Assembly (NCBI GenBank): GCA_938092065.1
Contig: CALKND010000007.1
Location: forward strand, 1-64,000
DNA: 64,000 nucleotides
Direction of reading: 5' to 3'
From: an uncultured Rhodospirillales bacterium
GTDB taxonomy: Bacteria > Pseudomonadota > Alphaproteobacteria > Rhodospirillales > JABHCV01
Numbering within the stretch: position 1 is the stretch's first letter; the number at the start of each line of letters is the position of its first letter. The notes beneath the pieces were generated by a model. It was given only the letters and a program-made list of their open reading frames with translations. It ran no database searches and was not told the DNA's origin. The position numbers were made by a program, and so were the translations under genes. Shown here piece by piece: positions 63,612 to 64,000 of this stretch.

Positions 63612-63654
63612 GGGGCGGCTTCGGATGTTATGACCGAATCTGCCCCCTTTTTTT
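63612..63654 (+). terminator. Rho-independent terminator of nrdJ
   Basis: GGGGC-GGCTTCGG and CCGAATCTGCCCC pair across a nine-base loop, ending in a run of T residues. It begins 38 bp after the nrdJ stop. Confidence 0.9.
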
Positions 63655-63848
63655 GCATTTGTTTAAGGAAAAAACAGATAAATTGATGCAGTAATTTTTA
63701 AATAACATTATTGTAAAAATGTTTGAAAATATAGTAAATATCATAGTTTTTCAAACAATACTTAAAATACGTATTTCAAATATTACACACAGTACTTCAA
63801 GTGTAATAACCCTTTTTGAATCTAAATTATAAAATGAGGATCATTACT

Positions 63849-64000
63849 ATGGCTAGAACCGTTGAAGAACGCCTAACAGATATGGGCATTTCATTGCCCA
63901 AACCGGCAACTCCCGCTGCCAATTACATGCCTTTTGTTACTTCAGGGAAAATGATCTTCGTATCTGGCCAAATTACCATTTTAAACGGGGAGTTGCATTA
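63849..64000 (+). CDS. RidA-family protein (partial, runs off the window)
   Basis: The first 50 codons are present: MARTVEERLTDMGISLPKP, then PAANYMPFVTSGKMIFVSGQITILNGEL. That is the start of the RidA/YjgF fold (F-V/I-x-x-G-x-x-V/I-F-V-S-G-Q). GAGGA precedes the ATG. The C-terminal half, with the Arg that deaminates imines, lies outside. It probably removes reactive enamines and imines. Confidence 0.9.
   Translation, partial: MARTVEERLTDMGISLPKPATPAANYMPFVTSGKMIFVSGQITILNGELH

Noticed and set aside
1-64000. Reassignment of TAG as a sense codon
   Set aside because: Two broken genes have an in-frame TAG, but TAG also terminates many intact genes here, so a global change of code is excluded.
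1-64000. CRISPR arrays, insertion sequences, tRNA or rRNA genes
   Set aside because: No spaced repeats, no transposase-like ORF or terminal inverted repeats, and no tRNA T-arm-like sequence were seen in the gaps.

Overview
The window looks like chromosomal DNA of a marine, AT-rich alphaproteobacterium, probably a Rhodospirillales/SAR116-like lineage. This is inferred from gene content and order, not from a marker gene. The clues are: aminotransferase-hom-glpX-recJ in a row; aroQ-accB-accC-aat followed by DUF2155 and the NDUFA12-like complex I accessory subunit; a 1237-residue B12-dependent ribonucleotide reductase; fused ThiS-ThiG; and proteorhodopsin with a full retinal pathway. I saw no rRNA, tRNA, CRISPR array, transposase or prophage.

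Layout. 1-1300: a truncated Rieske oxygenase gene with a small monooxygenase-like partner, a 24-bp tandem repeat and a DUF4396 pseudogene. 1325-1928: two orphan small genes. 2003-7613: a long leftward operon for sulfane-sulfur import and relay (split YeeE/YedE permease, TusA, DsrE-like proteins, two periplasmic rhodanese-type proteins of which one has lost its catalytic Cys, several tiny membrane proteins and a c-type cytochrome), divergent from a ribbon-helix-helix regulator. 8278-16101: accessory genes including a Gfo/Idh oxidoreductase, nitroreductase, malate synthase G, a DUF2007 protein, a macro-domain protein, and a 23-residue peptide ORF ending in five prolines. 16294-18090: a translationally coupled SUMF1-like / 52-aa / sarcosine-dimethylglycine-type methyltransferase cluster. 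18177-28572: an MFS carrier, SulP plus UspA, a MetF-like protein, Hsp20, Bfd/bacterioferritin and a YeiH-type exporter. 28744-29649: a dehydrogenase gene broken by one TAG.

29678-36151 is the phototrophy island, read leftward: proteorhodopsin, a strong intergenic hairpin, then crtE-crtI-crtB-crtY-blh, which together make retinal for a green-tuned (Leu at position 105) proton pump. Divergent from it are a phytanoyl-CoA-dioxygenase-like gene and two methyltransferases that resemble a small biosynthetic cluster. Between them lies a perfect 16-bp inverted repeat whose centre matches the classical Fur box at 17 of 19 positions, suggesting metal (iron) control of light harvesting and/or the neighbouring cluster.

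39743-64000 is mainly housekeeping: TrhO, a GST, UspA, a Na/Pi cotransporter, RecJ, GlpX, Hom, an aminotransferase, an OmpA-like lipoprotein, gamma-carbonic anhydrase, a DEAD-box helicase, ThiSG, AroQ, AccB/AccC, Aat, DUF2155, NDUFA12-like, NrdJ with a strong terminator, and the start of a RidA-family gene. Several real genes too short for ordinary calling were recovered by reading the sequence: Bfd (25708-25875), a 30-aa membrane peptide (5815-5907), a coupled 52-aa ORF (17100-17258), a 52-aa ORF (51760-51918) and the polyproline peptide (15329-15400).
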